NCBI RefSeq assembly: GCF_002127325.2
Contig: NC_035447.2
Coordinates: forward strand, 29,509,249 to 29,573,248
Length of the DNA: 64,000 nt
Source of the DNA: Helianthus annuus
Lineage: Eukaryota; Streptophyta; Magnoliopsida; Asterales; Asteraceae
Direction: 5' to 3'
The position numbers and the translations under genes were made by a program. The notes beneath the pieces were generated by a model that worked only from the letters and a program-made list of their open reading frames with translations, was not told the origin of the DNA and did not search any database. This document shows positions 38,945 to 50,845 of the stretch, piece after piece. Each line of letters starts with the position of its first letter. Position 1 is the stretch's first letter.

Positions 38945-39639
38945 TTTGGGAGAGTTTGTTTAGAAAATATAAAAATGATATTTTTACTAATGGAGAATCA
39001 GAGATTATAAATGTTAAATCATTTTGAACGATATCTACAAGTGGTCTCTAAATTTGTCAAAATTTTAAATTTGTGAAATTTACTTCTAGGTAGAGATTGT
39101 GCAGGTAGAAGCAGCTAGGTTACGACTCCTGAAAGATACGCAAAAGCCAGGTTTTGATTCCTGTGGATTTTCAGCATGAGGATATGCAGATTCTAACCAG
39201 GTTCCAAATCCTGTTGCTACGGAGAGCCAGGAAATGTTCCTGAAACTGTGAAAGCTGCAAAGTGAGAGCAGAGTTTGATCCAGGTTTCAGATTCAAAGGC
39301 TGCAGATTGTAAATTCCAGACACGATCCCAGCTTATCGAAAGGGGGAGTCTGAAGACATAAGAGCCAGATACAGATTATTAATCAACATTCAAGGGGGAG
39401 TTTGAATGGTAGAGAGCCAGATTTGAATCCTGCTGTTCACGCAAGCTGCTGATGCTGAAGAACTTAAAGAATCAACAGATCTGATCAAGAGAAGATAGAG
39501 ACAGGTTGAGATTCTGGAAGAAATCGAGATTGAAGGATGCTTACAATATCAGATACTTTGGAGAGAACGAGAAGACTGATAAAGACTGAAGACTTTGAAG
39601 ACTCGACACTGAAGACTTCGTCAACATCCAAGGGGAGTC
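38945..39639 (+). other. C1 3' non-coding region, part 2, ending in its PPT
   Basis: Non-coding, with repeated GAGCCAGATTTGAATCCTG-like and AAGGGGGAGT phrases (39340, 39390). The PPT CCAAGGGGAGTC at 39628-39639 abuts the 3' LTR. Confidence 0.75.
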
Positions 39640-40059
39640 TGTTGGTGCATATGTCTGTCGACTTCGTCTTGTATCGAGTCTTGTAATAGGTTAGATAGAT
39701 CAGGGCACGATATACGAGAAAACCGAGAAATGTGTAGGTTGTAGCCATTTCGCACGAAATGGAACATGTCCATTTCGTACGAAATGGAACTGGCCATCTC
39801 GCATGAAGCCATTCCATGCGAAATGGACTCTCTATAAATATGTGCCTTGGTCATTTCATTTGTAACTTTCTAATTCTGGTGCCGAGGTGTTGCTGAAGTG
39901 TCTCCAGCCTTTAAAATGTTGTGAAATCAATATAAGAGACAATTAATGTGATTCTAGTGTGCAAACAAGCTGAACTAACTCCGATACGTCTGTTTCCGCC
40001 TTTCGTATTGGACGAGATCTCTTCTGAACGACTCGTTTGGTTGTGCAAACGATCCTACA
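39640..40059 (+). repeat. 3' LTR of C1 (420 bp)
   Basis: Starts TGTTGGTGC and ends GATCCTACA. The 18-bp palindrome is conserved at about 39770-39787. Followed by AACAG. Confidence 0.92.
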
Positions 40060-40064
40060 AACAG

Positions 40065-40718
40065 AATGAATAAGGAATAAGAATCTCGTTGAATAAAAGC
40101 GATGGATTTCGCTAAGACGACTAAATAAATTAAAAACGAAGTCTAAAACCATAACGGAATGGTTGCTTCGAAGATGACTTCGGTAATGATACTCGATAGA
40201 TGGGTGGGATTTTGAGCAATTGTGTAAACCAAGAGACAGGAACGTGGACTAGAAAGTCAAAAGACTCGGGTTGAGAGTTATGACTAAAAGATGACAAGAT
40301 TTTGCAAACATAGATTTTGAAAATTTCGTTCAACCATTTCAAAGTTGAGCGGGTAGAATAAAGAATGAAGTTTGACACTCAAAAGTGAGGAAATTTCATA
40401 AGAACAGGTCAAACAAGTTAAATAAAGAATAACGCTTGCCAATGTAAGTAAGCGCGAACCGAATGAAGAAAACGCGAAATATTAATAAACCTATGCAAAG
40501 GGGTATGGGCGCTAAAAACAATAAGATAAAAGAACCTAGGTAATGGGTCGTAAAGGAGTATAGGTAAGAACCGGGTAACGGTAAGCGTAGGACAAACCGA
40601 CGTGTAAATGACGTTAGAAGTCATAAAGTCGGAAGGATGATTAGAAAGAAAACAAATGTAGCCTTAGACTACGGTCAAGGTCAAATGAAATCCAAAAGCA
40701 GAAATAAATATTTCTAAA
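40065..40718 (+). other. Element D internal region, third non-coding block
   Basis: D sequence between C1 and the Helitron; no coding motifs. Base 40718 is the A of the Helitron's A/T insertion site. Confidence 0.65.
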
Positions 40719-40747
40719 CTAGTGTGGTGCCCGCGCGTTGCAGCGGG
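40719..40747 (-). other. Helitron 3' terminus with hairpin
   Basis: Plus-strand order: CTAG, a seven-base spacer, CCCGC (40730-40734), an 8-base loop, then GCGGG (40743-40747). On the minus strand this is the hairpin followed by CTAG. Confidence 0.85.
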
Positions 40748-41196
40748 GACCGCAACAGTTCAGTTGGTGATTTTAAGGGTATGCACAATGCGACGGGAAC
40801 GCAACACTTAGGTTAGTGATTTTATGGGTGTGCATCGGGCGCTTCGGTTAAGTTAGAGTTCAGTTTTGAGCCATAGCTATAACAAAACCAAATTAGTTAT
40901 AAAACATGACATCCTAACGTGCCTAGTTGTAAAAAAAATTTACCCTTATCTTAGACCTACTAATTGAACAGGTTTCATCTCCTGTTTATGGTAGTTTAGC
41001 CCCTTTATCCAAACTAATTATTTTGGCTAAGTCAGAAATAATAAATTCGTCCAAACTAATTATGTGAATAGTTACGAGATAATCAAAATTGGCTTGAACT
41101 CGGACTCGACTTATAAAAAAACTTACATGCACAATGAAAATTTTCACTTGTGTATTGATAGAAAAATTGTGATAAGAAATATATTATAGGAATATA

Positions 41197-43967
41197 TGTC
41201 ACACCCCCAAATTACCACCTAGGGTATGTCCCTATTGGAGGTGCAACGATCCAACAAAGAGCCACCAATCATATCAAACACAAGTTATAATGTATTAAAA
41301 TACCCCAATTGAAATAAATGTAACGTTTAAAAAGTTTAACCAAAACCAAAGTATTGAGCGGAAGCATAAAAGTATAAATGTATAAATGTGTCGAAACCCA
41401 ATCAATATAAATGTTTATCATGACCATAACCACTCCAGCAGCATCAGACAGCAAGTTCCCAAGTTCCTTCTGTAATTACCTACAAGCATGTAAACAAGTG
41501 TGTCAGACTACGCTGGTGAGTTCAAGGTTTGTGTTTGTTTACCAAGTAGTGTTACCGATCATGTTAGTAAAACAGTTTACAAGACGATATGTTATTCGTT
41601 GTTATGATGTTTGATGTTTCGATGTTGTTATTACTCGATTACCGAATGGCCAGATGATATGTGATTGCCAACCCCAATGCCTCTATCAAAGCATTGGTCA
41701 TGTTTTAAGGTAATTAGTTCACGCCCGTTCTCCTCGAACGTCGTGAGGGTGCCAAACCTAATAGCGCTATCAACTAATAACCCCCGTTGCCCTACAAGCA
41801 ACGACCCGGTAGATGTAGTGGTCTTACAATGATAGAAAACTGAGTACAATAACCAACATCCCATTACCCTTGCATTCCTCATCGGAACGTTACCCGTTAT
41901 CCCTCCCCTGGGATCCATGCTTGAGAAAAGAGCAATGAACTCACCTTTGGTTTGCTCGGTAAGATTAATTATTCGTTTAACAGAAATGATCAATCGAATC
42001 CTACGATGGTTTTTACATAACAGTTAGTTCACATACAAGCTTAGCGCATATTGTTTCACATGTATTCATAAGACAGTACATTAACATTAAACAGGTTGTG
42101 CAAGTCGTATCAGTCAATCAACAGTGTCCATGTCTCACATAGGCATTTATTAACTCATGTCATCTACGTTGTTACACGCGTAAATCACCAACACTACTCA
42201 ACACATTGCAACTACTCGCGTCCTGTTCATATTACCATTTCCCTAGCCAACGTGATTTAGCTTATCATGCATAACATAACCTTCTGACTACCATTGCGAG
42301 CTCACAAGAACTACATGATACTTGCAATTACATACATGCGTGTGAGTAGCCCATAGGGCCCAAGTTCAGTTTATTCACAACAATATATTAATTCTAGTTC
42401 CACACTTTGAGTTATAACAGTCAACTATGCTTCGACCCACAACAGCCCACTAGTACCTCCCAGGCTCCCGACTCGCCATGGTACGGTCCAAACAACATTG
42501 AAGTGGGCCTGTTGTTTGTCGAGCCCAAGTGCTCCTGTGAAGCCCGATTGTTTTGCTTACTATTATTACTAAACTAATGTTTATTCAATATATAGGAGAA
42601 TAGTAATTATTATATCTTTTTCATGTTTTTACACTGATCAAATCATTTGATTTTTAAAAGTTATTGATCACACAAGCCGCCCCCCCCCCCATTGGACCTT
42701 TGCTCGGTCCACTAAGCAATCAACACATGGGCCACTCTACTCAACTCATCAAGATGTCACATGCATATTATAAACACACTGGCCGCCAATTTCGAAACAG
42801 CACACACACACACACATGGCCGAAACTGTTAATGCCTATTCATACCCATTAGACCGTTTACTTCATGGACCACCCCATTGGGCCGCTCACTGACAAACAA
42901 CAACACAAGCACATGCTAACCTGACCTAAGTGACAAACACAAGCATGATTTGACCGATTTATTTAATGACCTGCAAGTTTACTCATGATCATAACTAACA
43001 CATCACATGCAAGGATTTACACTACTACATGAGACGCATTAGCAATTGTTTCTTGATCTTTATTGGACCACCCAAAATAGAGTCACACAAATCTTATATA
43101 ATTCGGCCACTATACATGGGATCACATCAATAAAAAAAACACATACATCATCATCAACTATATTATCATATCTAATACGTTTATAAAATATGCAACCAAC
43201 TTTGCCGATCAAGATTATACACAATACAATTACCAATTAGCAATTATCAGTTAGCGGACACATGAAATTACTAACCAGAACTCGATTATAGAGGATGAAT
43301 GCTCGCGAATAATGAGAGATCCTTCTGCCGTGTTCGAGATGTGATTTGAGAGAGATATAGGGTAGAGTTTGTTATGCTTTTAAACTAACCACAATTTGAT
43401 TTAGAGTACATTACGTATGCCCATACCTATAAGGATATCACAATTGGGCCGATTACCTTTTCTAAACCAACCGATAGAATGTTGGGCTAAATAATGAAAT
43501 TATATAAATATGAAGGTGTTGGGCTGATTAGCCCATCTAGATAAGCAATAAGGAAGCTGGGCCGGCCTATTCTCTTTTCTAAACAACCAATTAAAGAAGT
43601 CGGCCTACTGATATTAACAAGATGTACGGCCCATTTAATAACATCAGGCCCATTTGTGACATATTTTCTAATGTTAACAAGATGTAGGTTATCCAAATCT
43701 AACCGAGTTAGTTAGGTTTAACTGAGTTAAGAAAACGATACTAACCGTGAAGGTTCGGGTTGTCACATCATCCCCAACTTGAAAGAAATTTCGTCCCGAA
43801 ATTTGACAAGCGTCAAGTGTGAGAGAAACGAAGTGAGAAATCAGGATTGTTGCGGGTTCTGCTCAGTTGTGGCATCATCCCCAACTTGAAGAGGAATCTC
43901 GCCCCGAAATTTAGCAAACAGTCACTGAGGAAGCTAGTTTTGTTAAGTGTTTTCGCGGGGTGTCACA
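41197..43967 (-). repeat. 3' LTR of element E (2771 bp)
   Basis: Ends (plus view) TGTCACACCCCC and GGGGTGTCACA. Contains a poly-C run at 42680-42690 and a short (CA)n at about 42804. The short frames inside it are duplicated exactly in the other LTR and have no known domain. Confidence 0.95.
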
Positions 43968-44005
43968 TCATCCCCTACTTGAAAGAATTTTCGTCCCGAA
44001 AATTG
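43761..44005 (-). repeat. Three stacked PPT/LTR-edge modules in E
   Basis: A block read on the minus strand as TTTCGGGACGAAA, then CAAGTTGGGGATGATG, then TGACA occurs at 43761-43806, 43868-43912 and 43961-44005. The outermost is the functional PPT and LTR edge; the other two lie inside the LTR and are therefore present again near 49459-49610. Confidence 0.8.
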
Positions 44006-45543
44006 ATCTAAAACAATGGCTTGAAGTGAGTTCCGACGAACTCGATCTATAGATACTTTACAACGCCTGGGGGCTAATCTTGTGATCGGTGGAAATCATG
44101 GTATGGTGGTTAGCGTCTTGTTTTATCAGTTGCCAATCAAAGAAACAGGGGATTAATGAGGTTCGTACAAAGATTCGAGCGAAACAGGGGTCCATTAAAC
44201 ATCCGAAGGATTTTTATCCAGCAAATTTGTTGTCAAGAAGTAATTTCCAGTAGTGGTGCATGGCGGCATGGCACAACAGGGAGGTTCGTTACATTGCGGT
44301 CGCGCTAGTGTCCAAAACAGAGGTTGGTGGGTAAAGGTTAGTGTTGCAAAACGACAAACGCGTGTAACTGTGACTGCTTCACTTCTAGCGGCGATGAAAA
44401 GTGAAAGTGATAAGGTTCGTCTACAGGGATGCGTGGGTATAGTTCTCCTAATCCCGTGTTCGTTCGGAAGTTCCATTCTAGGGCGATGCCTTCACATGGT
44501 TAGCTCTATTGAAACAAGGGTGCACTGAAGGCCCTTGTGATCGGTCTAATTGGTGCCTTCGGTACCGTCCAAGTAATGCCTCCCACTTAAATCCAATGAC
44601 CACGGTTTCCACCGGAGGTTGTAGGTCGTGCAGTTCCTCTCCGTAACACCATCATGGTATATCGCTGGATCATCGGTACCCTCGGATAGAAGCGATGCTT
44701 TGCGTGTTGTAGGGTTGGGTTTCAAAAGCTGTAAGGACGTTCTCCGATTTTATTTCTCAGGAATTCACAGCTCCCCGCTATGCTAAGGAGGTTGAAGTTG
44801 CGAAACCTTCGAAAATCCTATGATGAAGCTGTAATAGTATCTAGCAAACCTAAGGGATTTCTGTTTCCCATAAGGAATCTGAAATTGCATAAGGTCAATC
44901 TGAAATTCCGCCTAACGATGTGGAAGTAAACCAGCTCACTCTTCAGAAGGCATGTCAGAAAATTCATGGATAAGTGGAAGACACTCGATCTTCCTTTCTT
45001 AAAGCGGCAAATCGGTGACAAGAGCTAGTATGGCAGGGTAGCCCTTCCGTAGACACTTCTGGGCTTTCACGACTGTGACAATGCCAACAACGGCACCACT
45101 ACGATGACCTTAAACTGATAAGGATTCCCCACTGGGGAGAGGGAACGCACGATTTTCTGTTTGCAGAGAATTTTCCGCTTGATACCTAGATAACCAAGTC
45201 CATGTCAACGACCATGTCAAAACTTACAAGAGTATTGCATCAACCAATAGAGTCATTGCATCAACCCATAGGCACCGGATAGTACAAAGGCCAGCGAGAG
45301 GTTTACCATAATTAAGGTAACTGTCGTAGTGTCAAAGATGTGACTCTTGTGGTGCAAGGGTAAAAAGAGGTAAGGTGACGACTCAGTACAAGAAATATCC
45401 TTTAAACGATAAAATAAGAAACCCATTCAAATTGAACCATATAAGTCACTACATCGAATATTCGCAAAAGTTTTAATCACCATGATTGTTTATACGAAAA
45501 CAACTGAAAGAAAAAATAACTAGATAAACGATTGAAAGACGAG
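44006..45543 (-). other. Element E 3' non-coding region
   Basis: About 1.5 kb downstream of E's gene. I see no domain in any frame; opposing short frames at 44195-44528 look like chance. Confidence 0.65.
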
Positions 45544-46203
45544 TCAGTCGTCCACGTCACCATCCCCGAGGTCACTACCATCATCATCGTCTCCGTCATT
45601 ATCCGAGACCTCCTCTGGCTCTTCTTCCTCCTCTTCCGGCTCTTTATCAGACCCTTCCGCCTCTGGTTCGGGAGGTGCCGGGACTGGGGCTGGCTCGGGT
45701 TCAGGTGCGAAGCGGGCTTCCTCCAACTGATGGACCCTCCAATCCATCATACCTATCCTTTCGGCATGCGAGTTAAGCCTTTCATGATCCACTCGAGCGT
45801 CTCTCAGTATCAGACCTTGTACCTCACGCCCTTTTAGGGCTTCTACCTTCAAGTCAGTAGTTCTCCTAGTAAGTTCCTGTATCTGCTTCTCTTGAGCTTC
45901 CAATCGCCCTCCTTGGGTATCAACCTTTCTTAGTAATTTCTGATTTTGCTCCATTAAGACTTGGTTTTGTTCTATTAGAATCTGGTTATAATCTCGGAGG
46001 GCCTTACTCACAGCCGACTCGGCCTGAGCGCTGAGGGAGTTAACTGGTAGTGCATGCGTAGGTCGGGAGGACGACTCCCCGCCCTGTGCGAGTCTCTTCC
46101 TATAAGCAGCACGCGTCTCCATCTGACGCGGGGGTGAGTGAGTAGCAGCGGGTGCCTTCCCTGGCGCCCGGGATTGGTCGAAAGATGCGGACGGTGTAGA
46201 CAT
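45544..46203 (-). CDS. Element E coiled-coil acidic protein (gag-like candidate)
   Basis: 219 codons from ATG 46203 (MSTPSASFDQ) to the stop at 45544; the frame extends 16 codons upstream, but this ATG begins the low-complexity leader typical of gag. In order: a Ser/Ala/Pro-rich, basic N-terminus with RQMETRAAYRKRLA; a heptad-patterned coiled coil with three NQ(I/V/K)L-type repeats (about residues 85-160) followed by RIGMMDWRVHQLEEA; a Pro/Glu linker; and a C-terminal tail of about 45 mostly Asp/Glu residues. No zinc knuckle, protease or RT. It is intact in a very young element, so it may still be made. A gag-like or chaperone-like role is an inference from position after the PBS; I do not recognise the family. 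Confidence 0.65.
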   Translation of the reverse strand: MSTPSASFDQSRAPGKAPAATHSPPRQMETRAAYRKRLAQGGESSSRPTHALPVNSLSAQAESAVSKALRDYNQILIEQNQVLMEQNQKLLRKVDTQGGRLEAQEKQIQELTRRTTDLKVEALKGREVQGLILRDARVDHERLNSHAERIGMMDWRVHQLEEARFAPEPEPAPVPAPPEPEAEGSDKEPEEEEEEPEEVSDNDGDDDDGSDLGDGDVDD

Positions 46204-46893
46204 GCCTGTCGAGTTGATGACGTAACGCAAGTTAAACGAAAGAATGCACACTCACAACGTTCCAAAAGAGGGTATTAACGCAGAAAGGAAAAAAATGACA
46301 GAAAGAGTAAGCACACAAGGTTTCAATCAATAGTTGCTACGTCCGTTTCCTCGTCCACTCATGTTTCTATATATGGAAATGAACTAATTTAGGGGTCGAA
46401 AACGAGGAAAGTGTTCAGGTTTATCACGTTAAGAACGATTAACTACCATGTTCATACACAAACAGGGAAGAACCCCTCTTACACTCGTTAAGCCTCATTG
46501 GGATTTGCATGCACCACGCGTTATTATTATGTGTGCACCCATGATAATAAGGCGGTTTGCATGCTCCTCTCAATGCTTCTTAACTTATGGTTTGAAGTTT
46601 CTCCCACCCCAACCAACAAATAAAATGAGCACTACCAACAAGATTAGAATTTACTAGGTGCAAGTGTTATGTTACACTATCAATGTGTCATGACGCCTAC
46701 CAAGTCGTATCGTGCATGCTATAAATCATAGTTACATTTACTAGGCATTTAAAGCATAAGCTAACGAGGAACGAACCTTGCAGTCTGAAGCTGAGTGTCA
46801 TGGTCATCGTTTGGATCAATTCGGTTATAGTCTGGTTTTATGAAAACATTTTTAAAACCGAGTTCTCTATAACCAGTGGCTCTGATACCAAAC
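46204..46893 (-). other. Element E leader with tRNA-Met PBS
   Basis: Minus strand: the 5' LTR ends at 46894, then three bases, then TGGTATCAGAGCC (46890-46878), then about 670 bp of leader without coding motifs to the ATG at 46203. Confidence 0.8.
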
Positions 46894-49665
46894 TGTCACA
46901 CCCCCAAATTACCACCTAGGGTATGTCCCTATTGGAGGTGCAACGATCCAACAAAGAGCCACCAATCATATCAAACACAAGTTATAATGTATTAAAATAC
47001 CCCAATTGAAATAAATGTAACGTTTAAAAAGTTTAACCAAAACCAAAGTATTGAGCGGAAGCATAAAAGTATAAATGTATAAATGTGTCGAAACCCAATC
47101 AATATAAATGTTTATCATGACCATAACCACTCCAGCAGCATCAGACAGCAAGTTCCCAAGTTCCTTCTGTAATTACCTACAAGCATGTAAACAAGTGTGT
47201 CAGACTACGCTGGTGAGTTCAAGGTTTGTGTTTGTTTACCAAGTAGTGTTACCGATCATGTTAGTAAAACAGTTTACAAGACGATATGTTATTCGTTGTT
47301 ATGATGTTTGATGTTTCGATGTTGTTATTACTCGATTACCGAATGGCCAGATGATATGTGATTGCCAACCCCAATGCCTCTATCAAAGCATTGGTCATGT
47401 TTTAAGGTAATTAGTTCACGCCCGTTCTCCTCGAACGTCGTGAGGGTGCCAAACCTAATAGCGCTATCAACTAATAACCCCCGTTGCCCTACAAGCAACG
47501 ACCCGGTAGATGTAGTGGTCTTACAATGATAGAAAACTGAGTACAATAACCAACATCCCATTACCCTTGCATTCCTCATCGGAACGTTACCCGTTATCCC
47601 TCCCCTGGGATCCATGCTTGAGAAAAGAGCAATGAACTCACCTTTGGTTTGCTCGGTAAGATTAATTATTCGTTTAACAGAAATGATCAATCGAATCCTA
47701 CGATGGTTTTTACATAACAGTTAGTTCACATACAAGCTTAGCGCATATTGTTTCACATGTATTCATAAGACAGTACATTAACATTAAACAGGTTGTGCAA
47801 GTCGTATCAGTCAATCAACAGTGTCCATGTCTCACATAGGCATTTATTAACTCATGTCATCTACGTTGTTACACGCGTAAATCACCAACACTACTCAACA
47901 CATTGCAACTACTCGCGTCCTGTTCATATTACCATTTCCCTAGCCAACGTGATTTAGCTTATCATGCATAACATAACCTTCTGACTACCATTGCGAGCTC
48001 ACAAGAACTACATGATACTTGCAATTACATACATGCGTGTGAGTAGCCCATAGGGCCCAAGTTCAGTTTATTCACAACAATATATTAATTCTAGTTCCAC
48101 ACTTTGAGTTATAACAGTCAACTATGCTTCGACCCACAACAGCCCACTAGTACCTCCCAGGCTCCCGACTCGCCATGGTACGGTCCAAACAACATTGAAG
48201 TGGGCCTGTTGTTTGTCGAGCCCAAGTGCTCCTGTGAAGCCCGATTGTTTTGCTTACTATTATTACTAAACTAATGTTTATTCAATATATAGGAGAATAG
48301 TAATTATTATATCTTTTTCATGTTTTTACACTGATCAAATCATTTGATTTTTAAAAGTTATTGATCACACAAGCCCCCCCCCCCCCCCATTGGACCTTTG
48401 CTCGGTCCACTAAGCAATCAACACATGGGCCACTCTACTCAACTCATCAAGATGTCACATGCATATTATAAACACACTGGCCGCCAATTTCGAAACAGCA
48501 CACACACACACACATGGCCGAAACTGTTAATGCCTATTCATACCCATTAGACCGTTTACTTCATGGACCACCCCATTGGGCCGCTCACTGACAAACAACA
48601 ACACAAGCACATGCTAACCTGACCTAAGTGACAAACACAAGCATGATTTGACCGATTTATTTAATGACCTGCAAGTTTACTCATGATCATAACTAACACA
48701 TCACATGCAAGGATTTACACTACTACATGAGACGCATTAGCAATTGTTTCTTGATCTTTATTGGACCACCCAAAATAGAGTCACACAAATCTTATATAAT
48801 TCGGCCACTATACATGGGATCACATCAATAAAAAAAACACATACATCATCATCAACTATATTATCATATCTAATACGTTTATAAAATATGCAACCAACTT
48901 TTCCGATCAAGATTATACACAATACAATTACCAATTAGCAATTATCAGTTAGCGGACACATGAAATTACTAACCAGAACTCGATTATAGAGGATGAATGC
49001 TCGCGAATAATGAGAGATCCTTCTGCCGTGTTCGAGATGTGATTTGAGAGAGATATAGGGTAGAGTTTGTTATGCTTTTAAACTAACCACAATTTGATTT
49101 AGAGTACATTACGTATGCCCATACCTATAAGGATATCACAATTGGGCCGATTACCTTTTCTAAACCAACCGATAGAATGTTGGGCTAAATAATGAAATTA
49201 TATAAATATGAAGGTGTTGGGCTGATTAGCCCATCTAGATAAGCAATAAGGAAGCTGGGCCGGCCTATTCTCTTTTCTAAACAACCAATTAAAGAAGTCG
49301 GCCTACTGATATTAACAAGATGTACGGCCCATTTAATAACATCAGGCCCATTTGTGACATATTTTCTAATGTTAACAAGATGTAGGTTATCCAAATCTAA
49401 CCGAGTTAGTTAGGTTTAACTGAGTTAAGAAAACGATACTAACCGTGAAGGTTCGGGTTGTCACATCATCCCCAACTTGAAAGAAATTTCGTCCCGAAAT
49501 TTGACAAGCGTCAAGTGTGAGAGAAACGAAGTGAGAAATCAGGATTGTTGCGGGTTCTGCTCAGTTGTGGCATCATCCCCAACTTGAAGAGGAATCTCGC
49601 CCCGAAATTTAGCAAACAGTCACTGAGGAAGCTAGTTTTGTTAAGTGTTTTCGCGGGGTGTCACA
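46894..49665 (-). repeat. 5' LTR of element E (2772 bp)
   Basis: Near-identical to 41197-43967. Poly-C is 15 here against G plus 11 there, and T replaces G near 48902. Drives the minus strand. Confidence 0.95.
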
Positions 49666-49670
49666 ATATA

Positions 49671-50617
49671 AAAATTAGTTAAAGTAATAAGAAGATGAAC
49701 TCATGAAGTATCATAAGAAAACAAAGCGTAAAATAGTAGTCATGTTCTTTCAATAATATAATCCTACAACAGAAATAATACATACATACAACTTAAGGTT
49801 AATTTTCCATCTTGGCAGGTTGTTTTAGACCGACTTTGTGTGTTACAAATTATAAGATTAAGCTAATATACAAATTCTCTATTCCTTCTTTGTAATATTC
49901 CTTTTTTAATACATTTTCTTTTTCTATAATACAATTTATCTAAAGAGATGAAGGTTATACTCCATCATAATACCAAAAGATGGAGACGTGTAAATGAATT
50001 AAAAGATGAGTAGAAATTCATTTACAACTCAAGATATTCTGTTGTTACTACTCGGTCTCAGTCCTCAAAGTGTAAATCAGCTAACCAAAAGTGGGACCGA
50101 CAAAAGCCCAACTACACATTTTAGGGTCGGTCGGGAAAGTGGCCGATGACACCGTCTTCTAGTATCTCGGGCAACAGCGGCGGTAATTTCTGTAACTACG
50201 ACGTCGAACTTATTTAGAAAGAAAACTGGGGAGGTGGTGTACAATGGTGATTAAGATCGAACAGAATGGCAATGGGGGAGTCATGAAATTGAGATGTGAT
50301 ATATATACTTAAGAGTTGCTCATCATGGCTATTCAATGTTGTTTAATTTTCATATAATTGTCATAAATCTGATCGGTTATTAGACGCATCAGTTCCTTTC
50401 ATATTTTGAGTCTTGAGATGTCATAAATCCTAATGATAAGAATGAAAATGTGGTAATTGATTAACGAATCAAAGCATTCAAAAGCATATTGTTTAATTAA
50501 TTTTCATATTAAATTTACGTATTAACTTTTCATTTAATTAATATATGCATGTGGAAAGACTTACGGTCTTAATTGTTTATTAACTTGGGTAATGATTCAT
50601 TAACTTATCATGGTGCG
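49671..50617 (-). other. Helitron body, non-coding
   Basis: Helitron sequence after the E duplication; A/T-rich, no helicase or replication-initiator motifs. A GC-richer patch at 50050-50290 has no recognisable frame. Confidence 0.6.
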
Positions 50618-50845
50618 TAAAGACAAATTTACCCCTCAAACATAATTAATATATGCATTTTGTGTTGTATGTTAAACATTTCAACTTGTACCTCTTAATT
50701 TTTAAGAAGTCCTTGTGGAAAAAAGACAAATTTACCCCCCAAATATAATTAATACATGCATTGTGTGTTGTATCCTAAGCATTTCTACTTGTACCTCTTA
50801 AATTTTAAGAAGTCCTTGAGGAAATGCTTTATAATATAGTATAGA
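50618..50845 (-). repeat. Helitron 5' terminus with duplicated ~100-bp subterminal unit
   Basis: Two tandem units (about 50618-50718 and 50720-50821) share ACAAATTTACCCC, AATTAATA(T/C)ATGCATT, TTGTACCTCTTAA and AAGAAGTCCTTG, followed by the terminus TATAGTATAGA (minus: TCTATACTATA). Confidence 0.8.

Larger units (their letters stand above)
41197..49665 (-). mobile_element. Element E: very young non-autonomous LTR retrotransposon, minus strand
   Basis: LTRs 41197-43967 (2771 bp) and 46894-49665 (2772 bp) differ by eye at two substitutions and one poly-C length change. The TSD ATATA is perfect (41192-41196, 49666-49670). A tRNA-Met PBS is on the minus strand next to 46893, and the PPT is next to 43967. 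The internal region (2926 bp) encodes one coiled-coil/acidic protein and no protease, RT or integrase. It sits inside the Helitron. Confidence 0.95.
40719..50845 (-). mobile_element. Non-autonomous Helitron carrying element E
   Basis: On the minus strand it starts TCTATACTATATTATAAAGC at 50845. It ends with a GC-rich hairpin (GCGGG/CCCGC stem) and CTAG at 40719, inserted between A (40718) and T (50846). These are the canonical Helitron ends: 5' TC, 3' hairpin plus CTRR, AT target. After subtracting E (41197-49665 plus one TSD copy) the element is about 1.65 kb with no Rep/helicase, hence non-autonomous. Confidence 0.88.

Noticed and set aside
41269..41993. Pairs of identical small frames at 41269-41993 and 46966-47690 as duplicated genes
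   Set aside because: They lie in the two LTRs of E and are duplicated because the LTRs are. No known domain.
44195..44528. Opposed ~90-residue frames in E's 3' region
   Set aside because: They overlap on opposite strands, have no domain similarity, and sit in a locally GC-richer patch where chance frames are expected.
50054..50300. Possible host gene exon in the GC-richer patch between E and the Helitron end
   Set aside because: No frame longer than a few dozen codons, no splice pattern or domain that I can support. A captured gene fragment in the Helitron cannot be excluded without a database search.
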